In this document: positions 7,977 through 15,754 of the stretch, one piece after another
Numbering within the stretch: position 1 is the stretch's first letter
How the letters are laid out: every line of letters begins with the position of its first letter
Origin: Sphingoaurantiacus capsulatus
GTDB taxonomy: Bacteria > Pseudomonadota > Alphaproteobacteria > Sphingomonadales > Sphingomonadaceae
Assembly: GCF_042648405.1 (NCBI RefSeq)
Contig: NZ_JBHRXV010000009.1
Location: 1-64,000 of the forward strand
Direction of reading: 5' to 3'
DNA: 64,000 bases
Notes under the pieces: generated by a model
Database searches by the model: none
Told to the model about the DNA's origin: nothing
Seen by the model: only the letters and a program-made list of their open reading frames with translations
Position numbers and translations under genes: made by a program

Positions 7977-8864
7977 CTAGGCCTTGAGACGCGCTGCGCT
8001 GATCGGAGCCTCTATGTCAAAACCATGCTTCCGCTCGCCCGCGTGGGCCGAGTAATGCTCGCGAATCGCCTGTTCGGCACCGCGAGCATCGCCTTCGGCG
8101 ATGAGCCGGTAGATCCGCTCATGCTCGTCGGCGAGCGATTGCCGGACGGCAAGGTCTGCGAAACTGCCGTGCTGCGAGGCGTTGCGAGCCAACGTGTCGA
8201 CCTGCGCCGACCACAACACCTCGAGCGAGCCCACAACCAGGCTCATCGTTTCGTTGCCGCAGTTAGCCACGAGCACGGTATGGAACTGACGCGCCAGCCC
8301 GATGAAGGCGTTAGGGTCCTCGATGGCGGCGATGCCGTCGTCGAGGACCTTGCGAAGCTTGGGAAGAACCGTTGCGTGGCGATCGGCGCGTTCGGCACAT
8401 GTGGCCGCGCAAGCTGGCTCCAGGATGCGCATCGCTGTCAGCAGGTCGAACAAGGACGCGCGTCGAGATTCGAGCACCAATCCCATCATATAGGCCGCGG
8501 TGAGAGGCTGCGGGACATGGACGATGGCGCCGCCGACGTTGCCGCGCAAGACCGTCACCAGACCTTCGGTCTCGAGAATGCGGAAGGCCTCGCGGATGCA
8601 CGGCGGGCTGACGCCGAATTCGGCCATCAGATCCTCCTGCTTGGGGAGGACATCGTCGTCCTTGAGTTCGCCCGACAGGATACGCTGGCGGAGACCATCG
8701 GCCACGATCTCGGCGATTCGGGGTTGCTTGAGGCGCCGCGGCGCAATCGGACGTTCGACGTTCACCTTAGCCCCTGGTCCTTTTGTCCCACGCCGCACGG
8801 CCGGGGCGGATCGCTCCGCCGACTCCCGCGCGACGTGGCTGCGGTGGGAATGGCCACCGATCAT
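7977..8864 (-). CDS. FadR-type GntR family transcriptional regulator
   Basis: A 295-residue regulator. A basic N-terminal lead is followed by a winged helix-turn-helix from about residue 45 to 115 (LRQRILSGELKDDDVLPKQ, then AEFGVSPPCIREAFRILE). An all-helical FCD ligand domain fills the rest, with the metal/ligand histidines expected in the FARQFHTVL-like stretch (here LARQFHTVLVANCGN). It is the only regulator gene in module 1, so it is the natural candidate for binding the CTTATATATATAAG sites, although FadR relatives usually prefer GT-N-AC half sites. The start at 8864 is tentative; an in-frame GTG at 8765 follows AGGGG. It is divergent from the DapA-like gene. Confidence 0.88.
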   Translation of the reverse strand: MIGGHSHRSHVARESAERSAPAVRRGTKGPGAKVNVERPIAPRRLKQPRIAEIVADGLRQRILSGELKDDDVLPKQEDLMAEFGVSPPCIREAFRILETEGLVTVLRGNVGGAIVHVPQPLTAAYMMGLVLESRRASLFDLLTAMRILEPACAATCAERADRHATVLPKLRKVLDDGIAAIEDPNAFIGLARQFHTVLVANCGNETMSLVVGSLEVLWSAQVDTLARNASQHGSFADLAVRQSLADEHERIYRLIAEGDARGAEQAIREHYSAHAGERKHGFDIEAPISAARLKA

Positions 8865-8877
8865 CTACCTGCAGCAC

Positions 8878-8891
8878 TTATCTTTACAATG
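8878..8891. promoter_or_regulatory. Weak module 1 operator-like site between regulator and DapA-like gene
   Basis: TTATCTTTACAATG shares the TATCTT start of the other sites but lacks the second arm. It lies 14-27 bases before the FadR-type gene and 59-72 before the DapA-like gene. Confidence 0.25.
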
Positions 8892-8949
8892 CCACTCACA
8901 AAACATCCAACGCCGATGGCGGTCGCCATTGAGCGGAGAGGAGCAACCG

Positions 8950-9867
8950 ATGACATCGCAGACCGATCGCGCCCAGGTCTTTACAATCAGCATCACGCCT
9001 TTCACCGAGGACGGACAGATCGACGAAGGCCGCTTCCGGCGCCACCTGAGGAAGTTGGGCGACGCAGGAATGGGAGTCTATGTCGGTGGTGGCGGAAGCG
9101 GCGAGGGCTACACGCTATCCGCTGAGGAGACTCGCCGCGTGCTCGACATAGCCGTCGATGAACTGAAGGGCCGTGCGCCGATCCGGGCCATGGGTATCGA
9201 GCCGCGCACCGCCGAGCAGATGGTCGCCTTCCTTGAAACTGCGAAAGCCGCCGGCGTTGATGCAGCCCAGATCTACTCGCTGGATGTCGGCCATGGCCAC
9301 TCGCCGACGCCGCGCGAACTTGACCGCTATTTCTCCGAGGTGACGCGCGCCGTCGACATGCCGATGATCATGTCCACGCACCAGTCGGTCGGCTACGTCA
9401 TCCCGACGAACGTCATCGCCGATCTGTTCAAGGATAATGACCGGCTGGTCGGTCTCAATATCAGCCATCAGGATCCGAATTATCTGCGGACGCTGATCGA
9501 CGCGCTCGCCGACCGCATCGACATCTGCACCGGCGGCCCGCACCAAGCGCTGCTGTGCTTTGCGCTTGGCGGGCACGGCTATCTCAGCTCGGAAGGTAAT
9601 CTGGCGCCGAAGCTCTGCCTGTCGGTGGTTGACGCCTGGAAGCGCGGCGACGCGGCGGCGCTGCTGGAAATGCATGGCAAGCTCATGCGCCTGTTCATGG
9701 CGCTCTACGGCAACGGCGGCATCCGCGTCACCAAGGCAGTGTTGGAGCGGCTCGGCCTGGCGGGCGGCTATCCGCGGCTGCCACGCGTTGTCGCCGAAGA
9801 CGATGCGACCGTCCGTGCCATGGGGGTCGTAGACGGGATCGGCCTCGCAGAAATCGAAGGCTGGTAA
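8950..9867 (+). CDS. DapA-fold protein lacking the Schiff-base lysine
   Basis: A 305-residue member of the dihydrodipicolinate synthase/N-acetylneuraminate lyase family. The fold is clear from ITPFTEDGQIDEGRFRRHL, the GGGGSGEGYTLSAEE loop (usual GTTGE...L) and LCFALGGHGYLSSEGN. The two signature catalytic residues are absent. Where the family has the Tyr of YNVP there is Ser142 (IMSTHQ), and where it has the lysine of GIKE there is Asn170 (VGLNIS). A normal pyruvate-type aldolase mechanism is therefore unlikely. The start ATG 8950 follows GGAGAGGAG. The gene ends before a strong terminator. It may be a lyase or hydratase of another mechanism; this is inference. Confidence 0.82.
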   Translation: MTSQTDRAQVFTISITPFTEDGQIDEGRFRRHLRKLGDAGMGVYVGGGGSGEGYTLSAEETRRVLDIAVDELKGRAPIRAMGIEPRTAEQMVAFLETAKAAGVDAAQIYSLDVGHGHSPTPRELDRYFSEVTRAVDMPMIMSTHQSVGYVIPTNVIADLFKDNDRLVGLNISHQDPNYLRTLIDALADRIDICTGGPHQALLCFALGGHGYLSSEGNLAPKLCLSVVDAWKRGDAAALLEMHGKLMRLFMALYGNGGIRVTKAVLERLGLAGGYPRLPRVVAEDDATVRAMGVVDGIGLAEIEGW

Positions 9868-9874
9868 AAAGGAA

Positions 9875-9904
9875 AAAAGGCGCGCCCGGCCGGGCGCGCC
9901 TTTT
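9875..9904. terminator. Bidirectional intrinsic terminator
   Basis: A perfect 30-base palindrome (AAAAGGCGCGCCCGG and its complement) that ends in TTTT on both strands. It lies between the convergent DapA-like and Coq4-like genes and should stop transcription from both sides. Confidence 0.92.
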
Positions 9905-9923
9905 CCCGTGACGAAAGCGAAAG

Positions 9924-10766
9924 CTATTCGGCGGCCATCAACTCAGGCGCCGTCTCGCTCCAGAAAGCCGACTCGCGCGCGGTATCGATTGTCTCGGCGT
10001 TGCGCACGCCGAACTTCACGCGCGCCTCGGCGAGCGGCAGGTCGAGATAATCCTCGTAGCGATGGAGGAACAGCGCGTCCGAGGTGCGGCCGACGTTCAT
10101 GCCACGCTCGGCGAGCTCCCACATCCGCATCCAAAGTTCCGGATAGTGGAGCGGCGTGCGCATGAACATCGGGATGGTCAGCAGCGTGTTCTGAACGTTG
10201 AGCAGGCCGGCCAACTCGGGAGAGAGCCAGCGGAACAGATTTCCGTACTTCAGAAACGCCGGGATCACCTCGCCGAGGCCGTCGAAGCCGCCGCCGCCGA
10301 GAATGTGCATGAAATCGTGGATCTGAACTCCACGCAGGAAGAAATATTCGAAGCTCGTCTTCGGCTCAAAGCCCGGAATGATATCGACTTCCATGTTGGC
10401 GCCGCTGAGCTGCTTGTACCAGATGCCGCCGATCGAGCCTTCGGGACATGACTTCATGTCGTCGCGGCGCAGCGTCGAGATGTAGCGATCGTCAAACCAG
10501 CGATCGAGCTCCGGCCAGGTGCGGCGTGCCTCCTTGAACAGCTCTTCGATGCGGTCCTGGTCCTGGACCTCCCGCACCGCCTCGATCAGCATCGGGATGC
10601 CGTAGGTCGGCGGAACGTCGGTGCCGTTGCGCTTCAGGCACTGCGTCGTGACCCATTCACGGATGCGATAGTCGTTGAGATATTTCGACGAGCTGATCAG
10701 CGCGGTGCTCGTCGTTTCGACCTTCTTGCGACCGCGCATCAGATACGGAAGATTGTCTTCGTTCAT
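9924..10766 (-). CDS. Coq4 family protein
   Basis: A 280-residue soluble protein with the Coq4 metal motif H-D-x2-H-x11-E: His150, Asp151, His154 and Glu166 in the stretch QIHDFMHILGGGGFDGLGE. Coq4 proteins act in ubiquinone synthesis, and the human protein has been reported to decarboxylate and hydroxylate ring carbon 1 of a 4-hydroxybenzoate-type precursor. Here the gene sits in a catabolic module, upstream of nothing related to quinone synthesis, so it may act on an aromatic or cyclic acid of the pathway. ATG 10766 was chosen over 10772 because AAGGGGAG is then eight bases away. It follows the D-aminoacylase-type gene by 30 bases on the same strand. Confidence 0.8.
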   Translation of the reverse strand: MNEDNLPYLMRGRKKVETTSTALISSSKYLNDYRIREWVTTQCLKRNGTDVPPTYGIPMLIEAVREVQDQDRIEELFKEARRTWPELDRWFDDRYISTLRRDDMKSCPEGSIGGIWYKQLSGANMEVDIIPGFEPKTSFEYFFLRGVQIHDFMHILGGGGFDGLGEVIPAFLKYGNLFRWLSPELAGLLNVQNTLLTIPMFMRTPLHYPELWMRMWELAERGMNVGRTSDALFLHRYEDYLDLPLAEARVKFGVRNAETIDTARESAFWSETAPELMAAE

Positions 10767-10796
10767 CGCCATTTCTCCCCTTGGATCCGGCTGTCT

Positions 10797-12536
10797 TTAC
10801 GCCGCTTCGGCGGCAGCCTTGGATGTGATCGTCGGCCCGATCACCTTGCCCGGGAAAGCTTCGGTAAACTGGCCATTCTCGAAGGTCGGCACGCCGTTGA
10901 CCAGGGTCAGGCGCATCGGCGCGGCGTCGCGGCTGAAGCGCCAGGTCATGCCGCCGTCACCGTCGGGCACGTCGAACACGCGCTTCAGCGGACGGGTCTC
11001 GACCTCGTCGATGTCGAACACCGCAATGTCGGCCTTGTAGCCGGGCTTGATCACGCCGCGGTCGGTGAAGTTGAAATGCTCGGCCTGCTTGCCGGTCTGG
11101 ACGTGAACCGCTTCCTCGATGGTGAGGTCACCATTCTTCACGAATTTGGTGAAGAACAGGATGTTCTCGCCGCCGCCGCACAGCATCTGGCCATGAGCGC
11201 CGGCATCGGAAATGCCGCCGACGGTCTGGTCGTCCTTCAGCATCTGGATGGTCAGCTTGTCGTCCATCGCATGTGGCTCGCGGCTGACGATCGACTGGAA
11301 ACCGTTCGCCAGCACCCAGTCGGCGAGCGCGTCGGCGGGGTGCTTGCCTTCCTGGTCGGCGAGCTGGCGCAGAGTCAGCCCGAGCGGGCCGGCGCCGGTC
11401 TCCGAGTCATTGAGGATCATCATATGCGGATTGGCGACAAGTGACTGCTTGAACGCCTTGTTGTCCCATGAATCGCGGGCGCGCGCGCGCCATTCCTCGC
11501 TGGTAATCAGCGCGGTCTTTTCCTCGATGCTCTTGGCCTGCACCACTTCGTGCCAGACATATTCATTCGCCTGCGCGAACGACGAGGAACTGAAGAAGTT
11601 GAGCGCAGTCGTCGGCGGGACGTGCGCGAAGCTCGGCCAGAAATCGAGGCCTTCCGCCTTGAACTTGGCGTTCAGCTCCCAGAGCTTGTCGCGGATGCCC
11701 TTCTGAAAGTTGAGCAGCGCGCCGGCGCCGGCGAGCTGCAGGCGCACGTTGCGGCCGCGTGCCAGACGGGCGAGGCGCTCCATCGTTTCCGGTGCCTTCA
11801 GGTGGAAGAAGGTGTCGAGGATGAGCTGCATGCTCGATCCCGGGTAGCGCTCCAGCACGTCGAAGAAGGCGCTGATCTCGGCATCGTCGGCCTGCAGTGA
11901 CGGGACCGGGCGGTCCTTGCTGTCATGGTCCATGAAGTTCGACGACAGGCCAATCGCGCCGGCCTGCAAGGCGTCCTCGAGCAGCGCGGCCATCTTCTCG
12001 ATCTCGGCGGGCGTCGCGGCGCGGTCCCAGGCGTCCATGCCCATCACGGTCAGGCGGATGGCGATGTGGCCGGCATAGCCGGCGATGTTCGCCGCGGTTT
12101 TGGCGTTCGCCTCAACCGAGCGCTTGTATTCGGACCAGGTCTGCCAATCCCACGGCAGGCTTTCGAGAAACGGCTTGGTCGGCACCTCCTCGAAGAAGGA
12201 GAAGATCTTGACCATCTCCTCACGGACTTCGGGGATCGTCGAGATCGGCGCGGCGGTGAAGCCGCAATTGCCGATGACCGCGGTGGTTACGCCGTAGCCT
12301 GGGAGGGGGTCGAGGCTCGGCTGCCACCACATCACGGCATCCATATGGGTGTGGCATTCGATGAAGCCGGGGGTGACGAAGCAGCCATCGGCCTCGACGA
12401 CGCGATCACCATCCTCGGCGGTCAGCGCGGGCGCCACCGCGTCGATCACGCCGTCGCGCACACGCACATCGCCGCGATAGGCAGGTGCGCCGGTTCCGTC
12501 GACGACGGTGCCACCGCGAATCAAGATCTGCGTCAT
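10797..12536 (-). CDS. N-acyl-D-amino-acid deacylase-type amidohydrolase
   Basis: A 579-residue amidohydrolase of the D-aminoacylase group. The N-terminal beta-sandwich (RGGTVVDGTGAPAYRGDV) leads to the metal site TPGFIECHTHMDAV near residues 56-69, then IGNCGFTAAPI, and later DAGAHGQMLCGGGENI before a second sandwich half (GYKADIAVFDID). Family members cleave N-acyl D-amino acids; many relatives of about 570 residues have unknown cyclic-amide or carbamate substrates. The second of two adjacent ATG codons was chosen for spacing to GGGGAGAG. A perfect AT-rich palindrome lies 28-41 bases upstream. It probably forms an operon with the Coq4-like gene. Confidence 0.8.
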   Translation of the reverse strand: MTQILIRGGTVVDGTGAPAYRGDVRVRDGVIDAVAPALTAEDGDRVVEADGCFVTPGFIECHTHMDAVMWWQPSLDPLPGYGVTTAVIGNCGFTAAPISTIPEVREEMVKIFSFFEEVPTKPFLESLPWDWQTWSEYKRSVEANAKTAANIAGYAGHIAIRLTVMGMDAWDRAATPAEIEKMAALLEDALQAGAIGLSSNFMDHDSKDRPVPSLQADDAEISAFFDVLERYPGSSMQLILDTFFHLKAPETMERLARLARGRNVRLQLAGAGALLNFQKGIRDKLWELNAKFKAEGLDFWPSFAHVPPTTALNFFSSSSFAQANEYVWHEVVQAKSIEEKTALITSEEWRARARDSWDNKAFKQSLVANPHMMILNDSETGAGPLGLTLRQLADQEGKHPADALADWVLANGFQSIVSREPHAMDDKLTIQMLKDDQTVGGISDAGAHGQMLCGGGENILFFTKFVKNGDLTIEEAVHVQTGKQAEHFNFTDRGVIKPGYKADIAVFDIDEVETRPLKRVFDVPDGDGGMTWRFSRDAAPMRLTLVNGVPTFENGQFTEAFPGKVIGPTITSKAAAEAA

Positions 12537-12563
12537 CATTCTCTCCCCGGGAATCAGCTTACT

Positions 12564-12577
12564 AACTTATATAAGTT
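12564..12577. promoter_or_regulatory. Module 1 operator, perfect 14-base palindrome
   Basis: AACTTATATAAGTT is its own reverse complement. It lies between RibB and the deacylase, 28-41 bases before the deacylase start. Confidence 0.6.
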
Positions 12578-12599
12578 TAATATCTCGAATCCAAATCGC

Positions 12600-13781
12600 T
12601 CAGCCGAGCGGCCGCTGGTCCACGACGCGCAGGTCGTGCCCGCCGAGGCCGACGTAGGTGCGCAGCGAGTTGGTCAGCAGCACCATGTCGCGGACGCCGA
12701 GGTCGCTGAGAATCTGTGCGCCGATGCCGTAATCGCGCTGCTCGACCACGTCCTGCGCGCCGGCGCGCTTGATCACGAACTGCTTCAGCCGGTCGGGCGA
12801 ATTGTCGACGAGCATCACCACTATGCCCGCGCCTTCATCGCCGATCACCTCCATCGCGCGCTGCAGCTGGCCGGTGCGCTCCGACTTCTCGCCGAGCATA
12901 TCGGTGAAGGGAGAGACCGGATGCATGCGAACCAGCGTCGGCTTCTTCGGATCGATCTTGCCCTTCACCAGCACCAGATGCTCGGAATGCGTCGGGCGGC
13001 TGACGTAGGTGCAGACTTTCCAGGTGCCGCCATGAACGCTGTCGAGCGGGCTTTCGGCGACGAGTTCGACGAGGTGATCGTAGCGGCGGCGATAGGCGAT
13101 CAGGTCGCGGATGGTGCCGACCTTGAGGGCATGGAGCTGCGCGAACGACATGAGGTCGTCCATGCGCGCCATCGTGCCGTCGTCCTTCATGATCTCACAG
13201 ATCACGCCCGACGGGTTGAGGCCGGCAAGGCGGGCCACGTCGACTGCCGCCTCGGTATGGCCGGCGCGGACGAGGACTCCGCCGTCGCGGGCGACCAGCG
13301 GGAACACATGCCCCGGCGTCACGATCTGCTCCGGCCCCTTCGCCGAATCGATGGCGACGGCGATGGTGCGGGCGCGGTCGGCGGCGGAGATGCCGGTGGT
13401 GACGCCTTCCTTCGCCTCGATCGAGACGGTGAAGGCGGTTTCATGCCGCGTGCCGTTCATGCGGCTCATCATCGGCAGCCCGAGCTGATCCACACGCTCG
13501 CGCGTCATCGACAAGCAGATGAGGCCGCGGCCATGCTTCGCCATGAAATTGATCGCGTCGGGGGTCGCCATCTGCGCGGGGATGACGAGGTCGCCCTCAT
13601 TCTCGCGGTCCTCGTCGTCGACGAGGATGAACATGCGACCGTTCTTCGCCTCGTCGATGATCTCCTCGGGCGAGGAGATGCCGGCCGACCGGCGGGTCAG
13701 CGATTCAATGTCGCGCAGGTAGGTGCCGGCATCGACGGCCGTGCGCTCACGACTTCCCTCGCCTTCGCGTGAATCGAGCAT
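12600..13781 (-). CDS. ribB: 3,4-dihydroxy-2-butanone-4-phosphate synthase with degenerate GTP cyclohydrolase II domain
   Basis: A 393-residue RibBA-type fusion. The N-terminal DHBP synthase half looks intact: VDDEDRENEGDL at about 54-65, LPMMSRMNGTRHETAFTVS, and RAGHTEAAVDVARLAGL. It should make the four-carbon riboflavin precursor from ribulose 5-phosphate. The C-terminal GTP cyclohydrolase II-like half has lost the three zinc cysteines: where the family has EC..G...RCDCG this protein has MHPVSPFTDMLGEKSERTG, with no cysteine. Such RibBA variants with a dead second domain are known from Proteobacteria. GGGGAGGAG precedes ATG 13781. Its presence in a catabolic module beside flavin enzymes suggests added flavin supply. 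Confidence 0.9.
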   Translation of the reverse strand: MLDSREGEGSRERTAVDAGTYLRDIESLTRRSAGISSPEEIIDEAKNGRMFILVDDEDRENEGDLVIPAQMATPDAINFMAKHGRGLICLSMTRERVDQLGLPMMSRMNGTRHETAFTVSIEAKEGVTTGISAADRARTIAVAIDSAKGPEQIVTPGHVFPLVARDGGVLVRAGHTEAAVDVARLAGLNPSGVICEIMKDDGTMARMDDLMSFAQLHALKVGTIRDLIAYRRRYDHLVELVAESPLDSVHGGTWKVCTYVSRPTHSEHLVLVKGKIDPKKPTLVRMHPVSPFTDMLGEKSERTGQLQRAMEVIGDEGAGIVVMLVDNSPDRLKQFVIKRAGAQDVVEQRDYGIGAQILSDLGVRDMVLLTNSLRTYVGLGGHDLRVVDQRPLG

Positions 13782-13833
13782 GTTGTTGCTCCTCCCCAGG
13801 GGCCCCGTTAACCTATTCGGGTTTTAGATGTCT

Positions 13834-13851
13834 ATCTTATATATATAAGAT
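13834..13851. promoter_or_regulatory. Module 1 operator, perfect 18-base palindrome
   Basis: ATCTTATATATATAAGAT is exactly self-complementary. It is centred in the divergent region between ribB (53-70 bases upstream of it) and the glutathione peroxidase gene (27-44 bases upstream), so one site could control both. It is the best copy of the motif. Confidence 0.7.
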
Positions 13852-13877
13852 GCGCGCATAAAGAGAGGGAGTCAAAA

Positions 13878-14420
13878 GTGAACGGTCTGAGTGGAATTCC
13901 GCTGAAGCGGATCGACGGCGCACCGGCGTCGATCGGCGATTTCGCCGGCAAGGCGCTGCTCATCGTCAACGTCGCGTCGAAATGCGGGCTGACGCCGCAA
14001 TATGAAGGGCTGGAAGCGCTGTATCGGCGCTACCGCGACCGCGGCTTCGAGGTGCTGGGCTTCCCGGCGAACGACTTCGGTTCGCAGGAGCCGGGCAGCA
14101 ACGAAGAGATCGCCGATTTCTGCCGCACCAATTTCAGCGTCGACTTCCCGATGTTCGAAAAGATCGCGGTGACCGGCGCCGACCGCCACCCGCTGTACGA
14201 CGCGCTCGTCGCCGCGCAGCCGGCCGCCACCAGCGCCAACGGCGACTTCCGCGCCAAGCTCGCGGGCTATGGGATCAAGCCCAAGAGCGAGACCGACGTT
14301 CTCTGGAACTTCGAGAAGTTCATCGTCGACCGCGACGGCAAAGTCGTCGGGCGCTTCGCCCCCGACACGGCCCCCGATGCGCCCGAGCTGACCCAGGCGA
14401 TCGAGGCCGCGCTCGGCTGA
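13878..14420 (+). CDS. Glutathione peroxidase family protein
   Basis: A 180-residue thioredoxin-fold peroxidase. The redox cysteine is in VNVASKCGLTPQYEGLEAL near residue 35, the glutamine in GFPANDFGSQEPGSNEEI, and the tryptophan in WNFEKFIVDRDG. It carries Cys rather than selenocysteine, as usual in bacteria, and should reduce peroxides with a thiol donor. The start is GTG 13878 after AGAGGGAG. It shares an operator-bearing divergent region with ribB and converges with the Rieske oxygenase, seven bases between stops. A role in protecting against peroxides formed by oxygenase uncoupling is inference. Confidence 0.9.
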   Translation: MNGLSGIPLKRIDGAPASIGDFAGKALLIVNVASKCGLTPQYEGLEALYRRYRDRGFEVLGFPANDFGSQEPGSNEEIADFCRTNFSVDFPMFEKIAVTGADRHPLYDALVAAQPAATSANGDFRAKLAGYGIKPKSETDVLWNFEKFIVDRDGKVVGRFAPDTAPDAPELTQAIEAALG

Positions 14421-14427
14421 GCCTTAG

Positions 14428-15432
14428 CTATGCCATCTCCGGGTGGAACTGCTTGTACCACTCGCGATATTTGAGGATCGGGCCGTCCGCTGCGCTCAGC
14501 AGCGGACGCTCGACATAGGCCTTGTACGGCCAGATCTTGCCGTCGCTATACTGTTCCTTGAGGCCATGGTCGCGCGCGAGCGTCGTGAACGCCTCGATCT
14601 GCGCGTCGGTCATCGGGCAGTCGTTGTCCTTCAGGAAGAACTGGTGGACGAAATAGTGGCTCAGCGATGCGTCGACCGGCGTCACCGACACATAATAGAC
14701 CGTCGAAATGCCGGGCGCGTGCGGCGTGCGGCTTTCGACGCGCGACAGGCCGCCGCCGATCACCACCGAGTCGACGGTCGACCCGACGTCGATGCCGGTC
14801 AGCGGGCCTTCATAGCCGGCGGGCAGGATGCGAACCGGGCTGGCGAACAAATGCCCGCGCATGTCGATCGCGCCGTTGGAGATCGCGCGCCCGGTGCCGT
14901 GAACGCCGGGGAAATGCGCGAAATCGACGCCATTTTCGAACACGTCCTGCGGATGCGCCGCGCCGAAGTCGTCGTGGAGCTTGCGGAAGCCGGCGCCCGC
15001 GATCTTGCGCGACTCGTCATAGGTGGGAAGCTCCCACTGCGGCTCGCTGCCCTGCAGGTCGTGCCACAGGAAGATCATGCCGCCGCGCTCCGCCGTCGGC
15101 CACACGCGGACTTTTGCCTGCGGCGGGACGCTCTTGGCAAACGGCACATGGACGCACTTGCCGCCGGTATCGTAGCGCCACTGGTGGAACGGACAGACGA
15201 TCGTCTCACCCTCGACCCAGCTGTCGTAGCCGAGATGCGCGCCGAGGTGCGGGCAATGCGCGTCGGTGACGACGGCAACCCCCGCCTCGGTGCGAAACAG
15301 CACTTGGTCTCTACCGAAATAGCGCAAAGGGCGAACGCTGCCCCGAGCGACATCTTCGCAGAAACCTACGGCGAACCAACCGGTAGGATAGGGGTGAAAA
15401 GGATAACGTGTCCCGAACAGGCTGTCGCTCAC
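14428..15432 (-). CDS. Rieske non-heme iron oxygenase, KshA-like
   Basis: A 334-residue oxygenase component. The Rieske cluster ligands are Cys60, His62, Cys80 and His83 (CPHLGAHLGYD then CPFHQW), and the mononuclear iron ligands are Asp170, His173 and His178 (ENGVDFAHFPGVHG). Length and pattern resemble 3-ketosteroid 9-alpha-hydroxylase oxygenases (KshA) and other one-component monooxygenases. It should hydroxylate a cyclic substrate with O2. No dedicated reductase is next to it; a ferredoxin reductase exists only in module 3. The start is GTG 15432 after GAGGG; an operator-like site lies 27-42 bases upstream. The steroid-type substrate is inference. Confidence 0.87.
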   Translation of the reverse strand: MSDSLFGTRYPFHPYPTGWFAVGFCEDVARGSVRPLRYFGRDQVLFRTEAGVAVVTDAHCPHLGAHLGYDSWVEGETIVCPFHQWRYDTGGKCVHVPFAKSVPPQAKVRVWPTAERGGMIFLWHDLQGSEPQWELPTYDESRKIAGAGFRKLHDDFGAAHPQDVFENGVDFAHFPGVHGTGRAISNGAIDMRGHLFASPVRILPAGYEGPLTGIDVGSTVDSVVIGGGLSRVESRTPHAPGISTVYYVSVTPVDASLSHYFVHQFFLKDNDCPMTDAQIEAFTTLARDHGLKEQYSDGKIWPYKAYVERPLLSAADGPILKYREWYKQFHPEMA

Positions 15433-15458
15433 GTGCCGACCCTCATGTTAAAGAGGAT

Positions 15459-15474
15459 ATCTTATATATGTAAG
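15459..15474. promoter_or_regulatory. Module 1 operator-like site before the Rieske oxygenase
   Basis: ATCTTATATATGTAAG has CTT and AAG arms around eight bases, one base from the palindrome at 13834. It lies 27-42 bases before the GTG start of the oxygenase gene. Confidence 0.55.
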
Positions 15475-15506
15475 TGGAGGCACGAAAGAGGCTGGGGTAA
15501 CGGGAT

Positions 15507-15754
15507 GGCACTGTCAGCCCAAAATTCTGGCTCCGGTTTCCCGATTGTGACAGGCGGGCCGGCCTGAGCCGCTCTTTCAATCCCTTGCGCCACTTCAATC
15601 CTGGCATCGTCAACTTAGAGCCAGACCGCATAGCGGATGACGTCCGGTGGAGATCGGTGACGTTTGTGGCTGATCGGCTGCAATGCATCAGACCCGTTCG
15701 GCGCCAACCGTCAGCCCACGGCAGGAGACGAGTTCGCATTAGACTGACAGCACC
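15507..15754. mobile_element. IS relic or MITE with GGCACTGTCAG-type ends
   Basis: The segment begins with GGCACTGTCAG and ends with CTGACAGCACC, an inverted repeat with 9 of 11 bases matching. Exactly the same two end sequences bound the relic at 29647-29979, and the first 15 bases including two flanking GGAT bases are also shared. The 248 bases inside hold no recognisable transposase. It marks the end of module 1. The call as an IS6-type relic rests on the ends alone. Confidence 0.5.
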
